Made by a program: the position numbers and the translations under genes. Shown in pieces: positions 8,056 to 17,734 of a DNA stretch of 56,416 nt. The number at the start of each line of letters is the position of its first letter. The first letter of the stretch is position 1. The stretch comes from Bacteroidaceae bacterium (GTDB lineage Bacteria > Bacteroidota > Bacteroidia > Bacteroidales > Bacteroidaceae), in contig JAFXXQ010000015.1 in assembly GCA_017542145.1 (NCBI GenBank), positions 1 through 56,416 on the forward strand. Direction: 5' to 3'. The notes under the pieces were generated by a model that saw nothing but the letters and a program-made list of their open reading frames with translations, had not been told where the DNA came from and ran no database searches.

Positions 8056-8093
8056 TCCGTTTCTTTTAAATAAGGAGATAATAAGGAGAAAAG

Positions 8094-8960
8094 ATGCTTC
8101 ACAAAATACAGTTTTTGGCTTTTACCACAGCTTTGTGGATAATAGGCTCAGGAAGTGTCAGGGCACAGGATGCCCTGCCGTCTGAAATGCAGCCCGACAC
8201 GCCTATGGCGGAGGTTGATCGATTTGATTTCCTGGTGTATAATCTTGACGGCCCACTACCCTTGACGGACAATCCCGCCAACGAGCTCTATCACGGCATC
8301 TGGAATCAGGGTGCCACATTCAGCTATCCGAACCTCCAGCTGCCCGACACGCTTGCCATCGACCTGCGCGGATACTGCATGCCTACCCCCTCGTCGCGCA
8401 TCAACGACGTGTTCGGCTTCCGCCCGCGCCGGCGCCGCGTACACTACGGGCTTGATATCAAAGTAGAGAAGGGTGACACCATCCGTGCGGCATTCGACGG
8501 CAAGGTGCGCACGCGCACATTTAACAAACGAGGCTACGGCAACTACGTCATCATCCGCCACGAAAACGGGCTGGAGACACTCTACGGGCATCTTTCGGAA
8601 TCGCTGGTGCGCGAGAACCAGCTGGTGCATGCAGGTGACCCCATCGGACTGGGCGGCAGCACGGGACGCAGCACGGGCAATCACCTCCATTTCGAGACCC
8701 GACTTTTGGGTACGGCGCTGAATCCGGCTTTGATGTTCGATTTTCAAAACGGACAATCGACTGGGAAGCAGTACATCTTCTCCCGCAAGACAGCCACCAA
8801 GGAGGTGCAAAGCAGCGCAGCCTACGTGAAAGTGCGCCAGGGCGACACGCTCTCAGCCATAGCAAAACGCTCAGGCTCATCGGTGAAGACCATCTGCAAA
8901 CTCAACGGTATCACGCAGAAATCCATCATCCGCCCAGGACAACGTCTAAGGGTGAGGTGA
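8094..8960 (+). CDS. M23 family metallopeptidase with C-terminal LysM domain
   Basis: A 288-residue exported protein. An N-terminal signal peptide (to about SVRAQ) precedes a lysostaphin-like M23 domain with zinc-ligand motifs HYGLDIK and NHLHFETRL, plus YGHLSE between them. The C-terminal 45 residues form a LysM peptidoglycan-binding module (VRQGDTLSAIAKRSG to RPGQRLRV). It likely cleaves peptide cross-links in the cell wall or regulates such cleavage. It heads the conserved run M23 - DUF1599 - BT_3928-like - tpiA - SPOR - folE. Confidence 0.93.
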   Translation: MLHKIQFLAFTTALWIIGSGSVRAQDALPSEMQPDTPMAEVDRFDFLVYNLDGPLPLTDNPANELYHGIWNQGATFSYPNLQLPDTLAIDLRGYCMPTPSSRINDVFGFRPRRRRVHYGLDIKVEKGDTIRAAFDGKVRTRTFNKRGYGNYVIIRHENGLETLYGHLSESLVRENQLVHAGDPIGLGGSTGRSTGNHLHFETRLLGTALNPALMFDFQNGQSTGKQYIFSRKTATKEVQSSAAYVKVRQGDTLSAIAKRSGSSVKTICKLNGITQKSIIRPGQRLRVR

Positions 8961-8987
8961 GAAAAACAAGTAAAACAGGAATTTGGA

Positions 8988-9533
8988 ATGAAGAATAATA
9001 CGAACGAGCAGTTTGAGCAGACGATAGCGAAGTGCCGGGATCTGTTTGCCAAGAAACTGAAGGACTATGGTGCCGCATGGCGCATCCTGCGCATCCCCTC
9101 GGTGACAGATCAGATTTACATCAAAGCAAAGCGCATCCGCACGCTGGAAACCACGGGGATAGCCCTTGTGGACGAGGGCATCCGTCCTGAATTCATCGGC
9201 ATCGTCAATTACGGTATCATCGGCCTCATCCAACTAGCTCGCGGCGCTGCCGACCAATGTGACATGACGCCCGAAGAGGCCTTGACAGAATACGACACCA
9301 ACGCCCGCAAGGCCCTAGAGCTGATGAAAGCCAAGAACCACGACTACGGCGAGGCTTGGCGCGAGATGCGCATCAGCTCTTACACCGACCTTATCCTCAT
9401 GAAGCTGAACCGCACGAAGGAGATTGAAGGCAACGGAGGACAGACGCTTGTCTCGGAGGGCATTGACGCCAACTACATGGACATGATAAACTATGCCGTT
9501 TTCGGCTTGATAAAGATAGATTTTGAGGGTTGA
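8988..9533 (+). CDS. DUF1599 domain-containing protein
   Basis: A 181-residue protein made of two similar halves. The first has LKDYGAAWRILRIPSVTDQI and VDEGIRPEFIGIVNYGIIGL. The second has NHDYGEAWREMRISSYTDLI and VSEGIDANYMDMINYAVFGL. This is the DUF1599 (nucleotide-modification-associated) family; its biochemical role is not known to me. No signal peptide is seen, so it is cytoplasmic. Its end overlaps or abuts the next gene, which indicates translational coupling. Confidence 0.88.
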   Translation: MKNNTNEQFEQTIAKCRDLFAKKLKDYGAAWRILRIPSVTDQIYIKAKRIRTLETTGIALVDEGIRPEFIGIVNYGIIGLIQLARGAADQCDMTPEEALTEYDTNARKALELMKAKNHDYGEAWREMRISSYTDLILMKLNRTKEIEGNGGQTLVSEGIDANYMDMINYAVFGLIKIDFEG

Positions 9534-9549
9534 GAGATTAAAGGCTAAC

Positions 9550-10836
9550 ATGGAGAAAGGAAGAGAGAGAACGAACCGTTGGCACTTAATTCTCAACGTG
9601 CTGATAAACACGATACGCTTCATCGTGGCAGCTGTCTTCATCTTCTCCGGCTTCGTCAAGGCCATCGACCCGATGGGTACCATTTATAAACTGGGGGATT
9701 ACATGGAGGCTTTTAGCCTCACGGCTGTTCTTCCCCGTGGGCTGCTGGTGATTGCCACGATGTTGCTCTGCATCTTCGAGTTCACGGTGGGTATCTGCCT
9801 GTTTTTCGCCGTCCGTCGGCGTACGACGCTGACGGCAGCGCTGGTGTTTGTCGCGCTGATGACCCCCCTGACGTTCTACCTCGCCCTTACCAATCCCATT
9901 GCCGACTGCGGATGTTTCGGCGATGCCATCCACCTCACCAACTGGCAGACATTCTGGAAAAATGTGGTGCTGCTGGCAATGCTCGTTCCTTTGCTCATCT
10001 ATAACCGGTTGCTATTCCGCCTCATCCACGAAAACGTGCAATGGGTTATCTCGGGCTTTGCCTTCGTCAGCTTACTGATTTTCATGTGGACGAACCTGCG
10101 CCATTTGCCACTCTATGACTTCCGCCCCTACCGCGTTGGCACGAACATCGAGGCTGCAATGGCTGTGCCCGGCGATGCCCCACAGCCCCGTTTTGAAACC
10201 ACGTTCATCCTCAGCAAGGACGGCGAACAGCGCGAGTTCGCCCTCGATGACTATCCCGACAGCACCTGGACATTCGTTACCTCGCGCACCACAATGGTTG
10301 ACAAGGGGTATGTACCACCCATCCACGACTTTGCCCTTATCAACGAAGAAGGCGAGGACATTACCAACAATCTCTTTGAGCCAGGCTGGACGATGCTGCT
10401 TGTCATGAACGAATTGCGCCGGGAGGAAATGCTCGACATCATCAACGACCTCTACGACTATGCCGTCATCCACGACTATCCCTTCTATGCTCTTACCTCC
10501 GCCACAACGGACGACATCGAGCGATGGATAGACCACACCGGCGCCAGCTACCCTTTCTGCCGGATGGACGACATCACCCTAAAGACCATCGTACGCTCCA
10601 ATCCTGGCCTTGTCGTCGTCCACGACGGCACCATCACGGCCAAGTGGAGCCGACGCGACTTGCCGCGAGAGAACCTTTTCGATGGCGGGCCGTTAGAAGA
10701 ACAACCATGGGCCATACAAACACCCGCCATGCTACAGCAACGCAGGACTCGTGCCCTCGTGCTGATGTTCTTCCCCTACCTTTTTGTCGGTTTGCTGGAC
10801 TTTCTGGTCAGAAGGAAAGAAAAGGTTAAAGATTAG
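9550..10836 (+). CDS. BT_3928-like membrane protein with DoxX/MauE-like N-terminus
   Basis: A 428-residue protein. The first about 190 residues have four to five membrane segments, including FIFSGFVKAIDPMG and the cysteine pair CGCF after NPIAD, as in DoxX/MauE-like redox proteins. The rest is a soluble thioredoxin-like region (FVTSRTTMVDKG, YPFYALTSATTDDI, PGLVVVHDGTI), and a final membrane segment lies near the C-terminus. A role in redox or disulfide chemistry is inferred. ATG 9550 is preferred to a TTG at 9523 that overlaps the previous gene by 11 bp. Confidence 0.85.
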   Translation: MEKGRERTNRWHLILNVLINTIRFIVAAVFIFSGFVKAIDPMGTIYKLGDYMEAFSLTAVLPRGLLVIATMLLCIFEFTVGICLFFAVRRRTTLTAALVFVALMTPLTFYLALTNPIADCGCFGDAIHLTNWQTFWKNVVLLAMLVPLLIYNRLLFRLIHENVQWVISGFAFVSLLIFMWTNLRHLPLYDFRPYRVGTNIEAAMAVPGDAPQPRFETTFILSKDGEQREFALDDYPDSTWTFVTSRTTMVDKGYVPPIHDFALINEEGEDITNNLFEPGWTMLLVMNELRREEMLDIINDLYDYAVIHDYPFYALTSATTDDIERWIDHTGASYPFCRMDDITLKTIVRSNPGLVVVHDGTITAKWSRRDLPRENLFDGGPLEEQPWAIQTPAMLQQRRTRALVLMFFPYLFVGLLDFLVRRKEKVKD

Positions 10837-10878
10837 AGATTAGAAACATATTCGTTTAATCAATAAAAAACAAAGAAC

Positions 10879-11637
10879 ATGAGAAAAAACATTGTTGCAG
10901 GAAACTGGAAAATGAACAAGACCCTCCAGGAGGGCATTGAGTTAGCAAAGGAGTTGAACACCACATTGGCAGCCGATAAGCCGAAGTGCGACGTCGTCAT
11001 CTGCACGCCGTTCATACATCTGGCTTCTGTGACGCCTATCGTTGATAAGGCTGTCATCGGTGTAGGTGCCGAGAACTGCGCCGACAAGGAGTCTGGAGCT
11101 TTCACGGGCGAAGTCAGCGCCGCTATGGTAGCCTCTACGGGTGCCCAATATGTCATCCTCGGACACAGCGAGCGCCGCGCCTACTACCACGAGACGCCCG
11201 AAATCCTAAAGGAGAAGGTATGCCTTGCCCTTGCCAACGGCCTTACCCCCATCTTCTGCATCGGCGAAGTGAAGGAAGAGCGTCTGGAGAACCGCCAGAA
11301 CGAGGTCGTCCGCGTCCAGATCGAGGGCTCGCTGTTCGACCTCACGGCCGAGGAATTCTCAAAGATTGTCCTCGCTTACGAACCCGTTTGGGCTATCGGT
11401 ACTGGCCTTACCGCCACTCCCGAGCAGGCTCAGGAGATGCACGCCTTTATCCGCAGCGTCCTCGCAGGCAAATGGGGCAAGGAAGTGGCCGACAATACAT
11501 CCATCCTCTACGGGGGCAGCTGCAAGCCCTCCAATGCGAAGGAACTCTTTGCTAATCCCGATGTCGATGGTGGCCTCATCGGTGGCGCCTCACTCAAGGC
11601 TGCCGACTTCAAGGGTATCATCGATGCTTTTGCTTAA
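10879..11637 (+). CDS. tpiA: Triosephosphate isomerase
   Basis: A 252-residue glycolytic enzyme interconverting dihydroxyacetone phosphate and glyceraldehyde 3-phosphate. AGNWKMNK (catalytic Lys), ILGHSERR (catalytic His) and [11 protein letters not shown] (catalytic Glu) are all present, with [13 protein letters not shown] and GGLIGGASL forming the phosphate site. The length is normal. The ATG follows a purine-rich stretch after the BT_3928-like gene and is followed 18 bp later by the SPOR gene. Confidence 0.98.
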   Translation: MRKNIVAGNWKMNKTLQEGIELAKELNTTLAADKPKCDVVICTPFIHLASVTPIVDKAVIGVGAENCADKESGAFTGEVSAAMVASTGAQYVILGHSERRAYYHETPEILKEKVCLALANGLTPIFCIGEVKEERLENRQNEVVRVQIEGSLFDLTAEEFSKIVLAYEPVWAIGTGLTATPEQAQEMHAFIRSVLAGKWGKEVADNTSILYGGSCKPSNAKELFANPDVDGGLIGGASLKAADFKGIIDAFA

Positions 11638-11655
11638 CTAAAACAATAGCACATT

Positions 11656-12108
11656 TTGAAACGTATCGCCTTATCTCTGCTTCTCCTCGCTGCCACGCTG
11701 TCTGTGGCAGCTCAGGAGAAGATTACCGACCGCCTGCAGCGTCCTGTGCCAGGCAAGGGCACCGTTATCATCCATCAGGATGCGGCACTCTACCGCCTCT
11801 TGGGTAACATCTCCTCGCCGTCCCTTACTGGCACCCGTATTCAGGCCAGAGGCTATCGTGTGCAGGTCTATGCCGGAGGCAACACCCGCGCCGCCCGCGA
11901 GGCTGCCCTCCGCGCCGCTTCCTCAATTCGCTCAGCCTTCCCCGACGTCTCCATTTACACCGAGTTCATCTCGCCCCGATGGGTGTGCCGTGTGGGCGAC
12001 TGCCGCACCTATGAGGAGGCCGACCATCTGCTGCGCGACATCCGCGCTCTCGGCACTTTCAAGGAACTCACTATTCTTCCCAACCAAGTCATAAACATCC
12101 AGCTCTGA
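11656..12108 (+). CDS. SPOR domain-containing exported protein
   Basis: A 150-residue protein with a signal peptide ([19 protein letters not shown]) and a C-terminal SPOR-like region ([18 protein letters not shown] to [18 protein letters not shown]), which binds denuded peptidoglycan glycan strands. It is probably periplasmic. The start is TTG at 11656-11658; no in-frame ATG precedes the signal peptide, and the TTG places the lysine-arginine pair immediately at the N-terminus. It lies between tpiA and folE, a neighbourhood I recall as common in Bacteroidales. Confidence 0.88.
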   Translation: MKRIALSLLLLAATLSVAAQEKITDRLQRPVPGKGTVIIHQDAALYRLLGNISSPSLTGTRIQARGYRVQVYAGGNTRAAREAALRAASSIRSAFPDVSIYTEFISPRWVCRVGDCRTYEEADHLLRDIRALGTFKELTILPNQVINIQL

Positions 12109-12109
12109 G

Positions 12110-12688
12110 ATGAACGAACCGATTTACGATGAGAAGGTTACTGAGTTGTTGAAGGAAAACACCACCTCGGTGCTACGTCTTATTGGTGAAGACCCCAGTC
12201 GCGAAGGACTCCTTAAAACCCCCGAACGGGTTGCCAAAGCCTTGCAGGTACTCACACGCGGCTATCGCGAAGACCCTGCCGAGGTATTGCGCTCGGCCAT
12301 GTTCCGTGAAGATTATCGCCAAATGGTTATCGTGCGTGACATCGATTTCTACAGCCTCTGCGAACACCACATGCTACCCTTCTTCGGCAAGGTGCACGTG
12401 GCCTACATCCCCAACGGCTACATCACCGGCCTCAGCAAGATAGCCCGCGTGGTGGATATCTTCAGCCACCGGCTGCAGGTGCAGGAGCGCATGACGCTGC
12501 AAATCAAGGAGTGCATCCAGCAGACGCTCAGTCCCCTCGGTGTGATGGTGGTTGTAGAAGCCCAGCACATGTGCATGCAGATGCGCGGCGTCGAGAAGCC
12601 CCATGCCATCACCACCACCTCCGACTTTACGGGGGCCTTCCAGCAGGCTAAGACCCGTCAGGAATTCATGAACCTGATAAAAGACTAA
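12110..12688 (+). CDS. folE: GTP cyclohydrolase I
   Basis: A 192-residue enzyme converting GTP to dihydroneopterin triphosphate, the first step to folate and pterins. The zinc and active-site motifs [17 protein letters not shown] and [20 protein letters not shown] are present, as is [12 protein letters not shown]. The ATG is one base after the SPOR gene's stop, so the genes are translationally coupled. Confidence 0.97.
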   Translation: MNEPIYDEKVTELLKENTTSVLRLIGEDPSREGLLKTPERVAKALQVLTRGYREDPAEVLRSAMFREDYRQMVIVRDIDFYSLCEHHMLPFFGKVHVAYIPNGYITGLSKIARVVDIFSHRLQVQERMTLQIKECIQQTLSPLGVMVVVEAQHMCMQMRGVEKPHAITTTSDFTGAFQQAKTRQEFMNLIKD

Positions 12689-12713
12689 TCATTATCTTCG
12701 ATTTAACATTTTT

Positions 12714-14666
12714 ATGAAACGAATCCTTCTCCCTCTCCTCTCCCTTCTGCTTCCGTTTGCCCTGTCAGCCCGTGTGGTGCTGCCCACGTTCTACTCGGAC
12801 AACATGATTCTCCAGCAGAATTCCCAAGTCACCGTCTCTGGCGAGGCTACTGCCGGCAGTACTGTGGTCGTCACCCCCTCATGGGCATCCATCCCCGTAC
12901 AGGTGAAAGCCGATGCCCATGGATTTTTCGCCGCCACCTTCCCCACCCCCGCAGCTGGAGGCCCCTACACCCTTACCTTCGACGACGGCACCCCTGTCAC
13001 TTTCCAGAACGTCCTCATTGGCGAGGTCTGGCTTTGCTCAGGCCAGTCGAACATGGAGATGCCCATCGCAGGCTGGGGACGTGTGAAGGACTACGAGAAA
13101 GAGATTGCCGCTGCCGACTATCCCAACATCCGCCTCTTCCAAGTAGAGAAGCGCCAGGCCTTCCGCCCCACCGATGGTGTCACCGCCATGGGAGGCGGCT
13201 GGCTCGTCTGCGCGCCGGAGAACGTGCCAGAATTCTCCGCCACCGCCTATTTCTTTGCCCGCCGGCTATGGAAGGAGCTGAAGGTGCCCGTCGGCGTCAT
13301 CAACAGCTCGTGGGGCGGCACCCCCGCCGAGTCGTGGACCTCGGCCGAATGGCTTGCCGATGTCCCCGGCTACGAGCAGCAGATGGCCGACCTCGCTGCC
13401 GTAGGCTATACCGATAAGGGCGTCCGCGCCCTCTACGACCGCGACCGTGCCGTCTGGGAGGCTACCGTTGCCACCGCCGACAAGGGAATGAGCATCCTCT
13501 CTTCTACGGATGCCAACCCCACCTACATCGAGTTGCCCCGTAAGTTCGAGACGTGGCTGGGCAACTTCGACGGCGTCGTCTGGTTCACCCGCACCATCGA
13601 CATCCCTGCCGACTGGGCGGGCAAGGACCTTACGCTCACCCTCGGAGCCATCGACGACGAAGACATCACCTATTGGAACGGCACGAACGTAGGCACCACA
13701 GCCAACTGGTCTGTCTCCCGTACGTACACCATCCCAGGCAAGCTGGTGAATGCCGGCACGAACACCATCACCATCCGCGCCTGCGACAACAATGGTGAAG
13801 GCGGCTTCGCGGGTCAGCCCTCCGACATGGCCGTCGCCCTCGACGCGCAACACTCGCTCTCTCTGGCAGGCAAGTGGCGCTATGCCGTCAGCATCGATGC
13901 CGCCGACCTTCCCGCCGTGCCCGTCACCCCAGGCAGCTCAGCCTATCCCTCCAACCTCTACAACGCCATGATATGGCCCTTCCGCGACTTCCCCATCCAG
14001 GGTGTCATCTGGTATCAGGGCTGTGCCAACGTGGGCCGTTCAGGGCAGTACGAGCCGCTCTTCCAGGCACTCATCCGCAATTGGCGTGAGCTCTTCCGCC
14101 GCCCCGACATGCCTTTCTACTTCGTGCAGATTGCCAACTACCTGCAGCACCTCGACCTGCAGCCCGAGTCCGGCTGGGCTTCCATCCGCGAGGCACAAGC
14201 CCGCGCCCAGCGCCTGCCCAACGTCGGCATGGCCTGCATCATCGACATAGGCGAAGCCGCCGACATCCATCCCAAGAACAAGCAGGAGGTTGGCAGTCGC
14301 CTTGCCGCCCTTGCCCTCAACCGCACTTACGGCAAGGTTAAGACGCCGTGCAGCGCACCCGTCTATGAAGGATATGCCATCGAGGGCAACAGCGTCCGCA
14401 TCCGTTTCTCCATGCCCTCGGGCAGCGAGCCCTTCCTTGCCGACAAGGCCCTCTCCGGCTTCAGCATTCAGGATGCTGACGGCAAGTGGTACGTAGCCAA
14501 TGCCCATACCGATGGTGCAACCGTCGTCGTCAGCAGCCCCGCTGTTCCCCATCCCATCCATGTGCGCTACGGCTGGGCCGACAACCCCACCTGCACCCTC
14601 CACACCCGCAGCGGCTTCCCCGTTGCTCCCTTCCGCTCCGACTGGGTTCCCGTGCTGGAGTACTAA
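12714..14666 (+). CDS. Secreted sialate O-acetylesterase (SGNH-type carbohydrate esterase)
   Basis: A 650-residue exported protein with a signal peptide (KRILLPLLSLLLPFALSA). The SGNH esterase core has the nucleophile block CSGQSNMEMPI (Ser about 112), SSWGGTPAESW, and the late Asp-x-His block DIHPKNK (His about 519). A beta-sandwich, probably carbohydrate-binding, is inserted at about residues 275-390 (WFTRTIDIPADWAG). This is the layout of sialate O-acetylesterases, which remove acetyl groups from sialic acids or other glycans. It follows folE by 25 bp but is functionally unrelated, and TATCTTCG just upstream may be its own weak -7 box. Confidence 0.92.
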   Translation: MKRILLPLLSLLLPFALSARVVLPTFYSDNMILQQNSQVTVSGEATAGSTVVVTPSWASIPVQVKADAHGFFAATFPTPAAGGPYTLTFDDGTPVTFQNVLIGEVWLCSGQSNMEMPIAGWGRVKDYEKEIAAADYPNIRLFQVEKRQAFRPTDGVTAMGGGWLVCAPENVPEFSATAYFFARRLWKELKVPVGVINSSWGGTPAESWTSAEWLADVPGYEQQMADLAAVGYTDKGVRALYDRDRAVWEATVATADKGMSILSSTDANPTYIELPRKFETWLGNFDGVVWFTRTIDIPADWAGKDLTLTLGAIDDEDITYWNGTNVGTTANWSVSRTYTIPGKLVNAGTNTITIRACDNNGEGGFAGQPSDMAVALDAQHSLSLAGKWRYAVSIDAADLPAVPVTPGSSAYPSNLYNAMIWPFRDFPIQGVIWYQGCANVGRSGQYEPLFQALIRNWRELFRRPDMPFYFVQIANYLQHLDLQPESGWASIREAQARAQRLPNVGMACIIDIGEAADIHPKNKQEVGSRLAALALNRTYGKVKTPCSAPVYEGYAIEGNSVRIRFSMPSGSEPFLADKALSGFSIQDADGKWYVANAHTDGATVVVSSPAVPHPIHVRYGWADNPTCTLHTRSGFPVAPFRSDWVPVLEY

Positions 14667-14689
14667 GGAAAAGAAAATAGATTATACCC

Positions 14690-14725
14690 AAAAGGAGGGA
14701 CGCAATAAACGACGTTCCTCCTTTT
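14690..14725 (+). terminator. Terminator-like hairpin after the esterase gene
   Basis: AAAAGGAGG (14690-14698) pairs with CCTCCTTTT (14717-14725). The stem carries its own A and T runs, so it could act in both directions. It lies 24 bp after the esterase stop. Confidence 0.65.
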
Positions 14726-14862
14726 CAGTTCTTTCTCATCGGACGATTTTTAGCGATTTCATCGGGTGTTTTTGAGTAAAAGCATGAAAAGCGCCAACCT
14801 TCACAAACCCTCTTTTGCCAGATGCTTCTTTCGCTTTTTTATTCCCCCCTTCTGCCAAATTA

Positions 14863-14894
14863 GAAGGCCCTTCTATCAGCGCAGAAGGGCCTTC
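14863..14894. terminator. Perfect 12-bp hairpin between convergent genes
   Basis: GAAGGCCCTTCT (14863-14874) and AGAAGGGCCTTC (14883-14894) are exact reverse complements around an 8-base loop, followed on the plus strand by ATTTGTT. It sits between the esterase and the BspA-like gene, which converge, so it probably ends transcription from one or both. Confidence 0.55.
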
Positions 14895-14935
14895 ATTTGT
14901 TAAAAAGGTGTCGAGCAAATACCTACTATCTGAAA

Positions 14936-17485
14936 CTATTCTATTTCCTTTATCTCCTTGAAGTTCTTCCATCCCTCAGAAGTTCTGTATGCGTCTACGC
15001 ACCCAGTTGGAACGTAGAGTGTGCAGTAGTTGGCCACATCATTAGGAAAAGCCATATTAGCATTTGGGGGTATGGTTCCAAGACAAATAACAGACTTTAA
15101 TCCATAGCACAACTCAAAAGAAAAATCACTTATAGTGTTAACACTCGATGGGATGGTGATGGAGGTAAGACTACTGCAGCCAGAGAATGCTCGATTGTTT
15201 ATGCTGGCAATTGGCTCAGGAATGGTGACAGAAATCAGGTTACTACAATTAGAAAAGGTACTCGAGCCAATGCTAGTGACAGAATTGGGGATGGTGACAG
15301 AAGTCAAACTTTTGCAACTTGAAAAGGCTCCACTGCCAATATAGGTGACTGAATTAGGCATGATTATAGAAGTCAAGCTGGAGCAACCAGAAAAGGCAGA
15401 GTTACCAATGCTGGTGACCGAATTGGGGATGGAGACGGAGATGAGGCTGTAGCAATTAGCAAATGCACAAGATCCAACACTTTTAATTGAGTTAGGGATG
15501 TTCACGGAGGTCAAGTTAGCGCAGTCATGAAAGCAATCATCTGGAATTCTATCAATTGTATTTGGAATGGAAAAAGAAAACAGATTGCAGTCAGAAAAGG
15601 CATAGTTACCAATGCTGATGATTGAATTGGGAATTGTGATATCTCTAAGATTCCTACAGCCAAAAAATGCTCCATTTCCAATAGTCTTGACCGTCTGTGG
15701 AAGAGAAATAGATTCCAAATTATCGCATCCCCACTCTTCCCCTCCAAAAGCATTCTCTCCTATTGTTATTACATCTCCATCGAATAATATAACCCCCTTA
15801 CCTTTAACGTATGTATTTCTAACGATATTTAATCCACCAAAAGCGCGAGGATTATATGGCGTAACTTCCCATTGAATACTTCCATCAAAATCGCCTGTAC
15901 TAGTGTACCAAATTTCATTGTTCATCTGAACGTCAGCTTGCTGAAAGATGGTAAAAGAGGATAATTCTTTGTCCTGTGTATCTACAATAGTGATAACAGC
16001 TGAGCGGCTTTGGTTAGTGGCATTTGCCTTCACGGATAGGGTAATAACGTCCGTTCGCATGGTTGCACGGGTGTAAACGCCAAGAAGTTCAATCCAAGAC
16101 TGGGCTTCGGGGGGTATAACCACTTTGTAATCTTCGTTAGTACGGACATCTATAGTGAGCAGGGTGTCGCCAGGTTCAAGAGCCGTTACATCAGTCAATA
16201 CCTGCAGGATTCCTTGCTCGAAACGCAATACTTTCATCACGGTACGGTCGCCCTTATTGGCAAATACTAGCACCTTGCCTTCGCCGCCTGCTGAAGGAGT
16301 TTCCACAGAGATACTTCCTTGGGTGGATGAAGTTTGCTTAACGGTAGCTTTCCAGCCGGCATCGGCAAGGCACTCCACAACCGTTGTGGCATCGGCATTT
16401 GTGAGCGTATAGTTCACGTTGACCGTCGTCCCTGGGGAGTAAGCAACGCTTCCTTCGACATCGAAAGTGATATCAAGCGTCTTAAGGAGTTCCGCAACCT
16501 TTCCTTCCAGTTCCGATACACGTTTCTCAACAGCATCAATACGGTCATCCAGACGTTTAACCTCGTCGTCAATATGACCGTTTACCGTAGCAATATCAGA
16601 GGCAATCTGCTTGGTAATGGTGCCGTTGTAATCTTCAATAGCCGTACGGATAGCTGTCTGATAGGCTGTAGTCAGTTCCTTTTGGGCTTCTGCCAAAGCC
16701 GTGCGGACGGAAGCGACTTCGGTTGCCAGGCGTTCGTCACCCTTGACAATGGAATCGTTGATAACGGCTATGCGTGCATCGACGGCAGCAATGTCATAAT
16801 AGTTGGCGAACTGCTCGCCTACCCAAGTCTTTAAGGAAGACTCTGTCTGCGTCAAGACTTTTGCCAATGAATCAATCCGTACGTTTACCCCAGCAAACAG
16901 GGCGGCATTCTGTTCGTCCATTGCCTGCAAGTCGGCCTGCAACTTGGCCTGCAAAGAATCCAATGTCACTTGCAAGGTTGCCACATTGCCCACCACAGAC
17001 GCATATTGTTCCAACGTGGCAAATGTGGCACTTACCCATTCTGCCTGATTGGTAAGGGAGTTTTGCGCCCATTCTTTTTGACTCACTAAAGAGCTGTCCA
17101 CATACGTCTGCAAGTTCGCAATCTGCGTACTTAGTGCGTCTTCCTGTTCGGTAAGCAGATCAATGCTTCTCTGATGCTGGGCATCTATGCCTTTTAGGTT
17201 TTCTATCTCCGTTCCTAATCCTTCATCGGCTTTCTGAAGGTCAGCGATGTTCTGTCTCAGTCCTGCATCGGCGTTTTGCAGTTCCGTTATGCTGTTCTTA
17301 ATGGCATTGTCCACGATTTGCAGTTCCGTAATGGACGAACGGATAGAAGAAATCTGTTCGTTAATAGACGGGATAGTAGTATTTTCGAGCTTTTCGATAC
17401 GCTCGCGCAGTTCTGAATCGTCGTAGCACGACGTTACTATGCCAAGCAGGCTCAGCAAAGAAAGGAGAAGAACGTTCTTTTTCAT
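14936..17485 (-). CDS. BspA-family leucine-rich repeat surface lipoprotein with long coiled coil
   Basis: An 849-residue lipoprotein. The signal peptide ends in the lipobox VTSC at about residue 20. Residues about 22-335 are heptad-like coiled coil rich in Gln, Leu and Ala (QISSIRSSITELQ). Residues about 340-520 form beta-sandwich/BACON-like domains. Residues about 570-800 carry LRR_5 repeats of BspA type, roughly every 23 residues, of the form L..I.IPNSVTSIGNSAFSGCSS. The ending TSEGWKNFKEIKEI is typical of BspA-like proteins, which often bind host or other surfaces. The coiled coil would act as a stalk (inference). A long structured leader precedes the gene. Confidence 0.92.
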   Translation of the reverse strand: MKKNVLLLSLLSLLGIVTSCYDDSELRERIEKLENTTIPSINEQISSIRSSITELQIVDNAIKNSITELQNADAGLRQNIADLQKADEGLGTEIENLKGIDAQHQRSIDLLTEQEDALSTQIANLQTYVDSSLVSQKEWAQNSLTNQAEWVSATFATLEQYASVVGNVATLQVTLDSLQAKLQADLQAMDEQNAALFAGVNVRIDSLAKVLTQTESSLKTWVGEQFANYYDIAAVDARIAVINDSIVKGDERLATEVASVRTALAEAQKELTTAYQTAIRTAIEDYNGTITKQIASDIATVNGHIDDEVKRLDDRIDAVEKRVSELEGKVAELLKTLDITFDVEGSVAYSPGTTVNVNYTLTNADATTVVECLADAGWKATVKQTSSTQGSISVETPSAGGEGKVLVFANKGDRTVMKVLRFEQGILQVLTDVTALEPGDTLLTIDVRTNEDYKVVIPPEAQSWIELLGVYTRATMRTDVITLSVKANATNQSRSAVITIVDTQDKELSSFTIFQQADVQMNNEIWYTSTGDFDGSIQWEVTPYNPRAFGGLNIVRNTYVKGKGVILFDGDVITIGENAFGGEEWGCDNLESISLPQTVKTIGNGAFFGCRNLRDITIPNSIISIGNYAFSDCNLFSFSIPNTIDRIPDDCFHDCANLTSVNIPNSIKSVGSCAFANCYSLISVSIPNSVTSIGNSAFSGCSSLTSIIMPNSVTYIGSGAFSSCKSLTSVTIPNSVTSIGSSTFSNCSNLISVTIPEPIASINNRAFSGCSSLTSITIPSSVNTISDFSFELCYGLKSVICLGTIPPNANMAFPNDVANYCTLYVPTGCVDAYRTSEGWKNFKEIKEIE

Positions 17486-17528
17486 TGGTTTTATGTTTTT
17501 AGTTACTATTTTTTGTTTCGTTTTTTTT

Positions 17529-17728
17529 CAGAGAATGTGCTCGCTTTACAAACAAAAAGCGCAGACCCTCCATATTCTCTGCTAGGCTTGGAACCGCCTC
17601 CTATATCCTATGGTGAAGCCTACGCTAAAATGCGTACACTCCTTGATATAGGGTTTGCTCGTTTATATCCCTTTCGAGGTTCCAATTCAGCAGAGAAAAA
17701 GAGCAACAAATGTTTGTGTTCCAAGAAC
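17529..17728 (-). promoter_or_regulatory. Structured 5' leader of the BspA-like gene, candidate RNA switch
   Basis: Transcription from the promoter at 17735-17765 would give about 240 nt of untranslated leader. In transcript order, segments 17697-17678 and 17595-17575 can form a long stem (TTCTCTGCT with AGCAGAGAA, then TTGGAACC with GGTTCCAA). Inside it CCTATATC can pair with GATATAGG on one side or, as TATATC, with GATATA on the other. The strand CAGAGAAT (17581-17574) can also pair with ATTCTCTG (17536-17529) downstream, which would open the main stem. Such competing helices are typical of regulatory leaders. The ligand and the family are unknown to me. Confidence 0.55.
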
Positions 17729-17734
17729 ACGATG

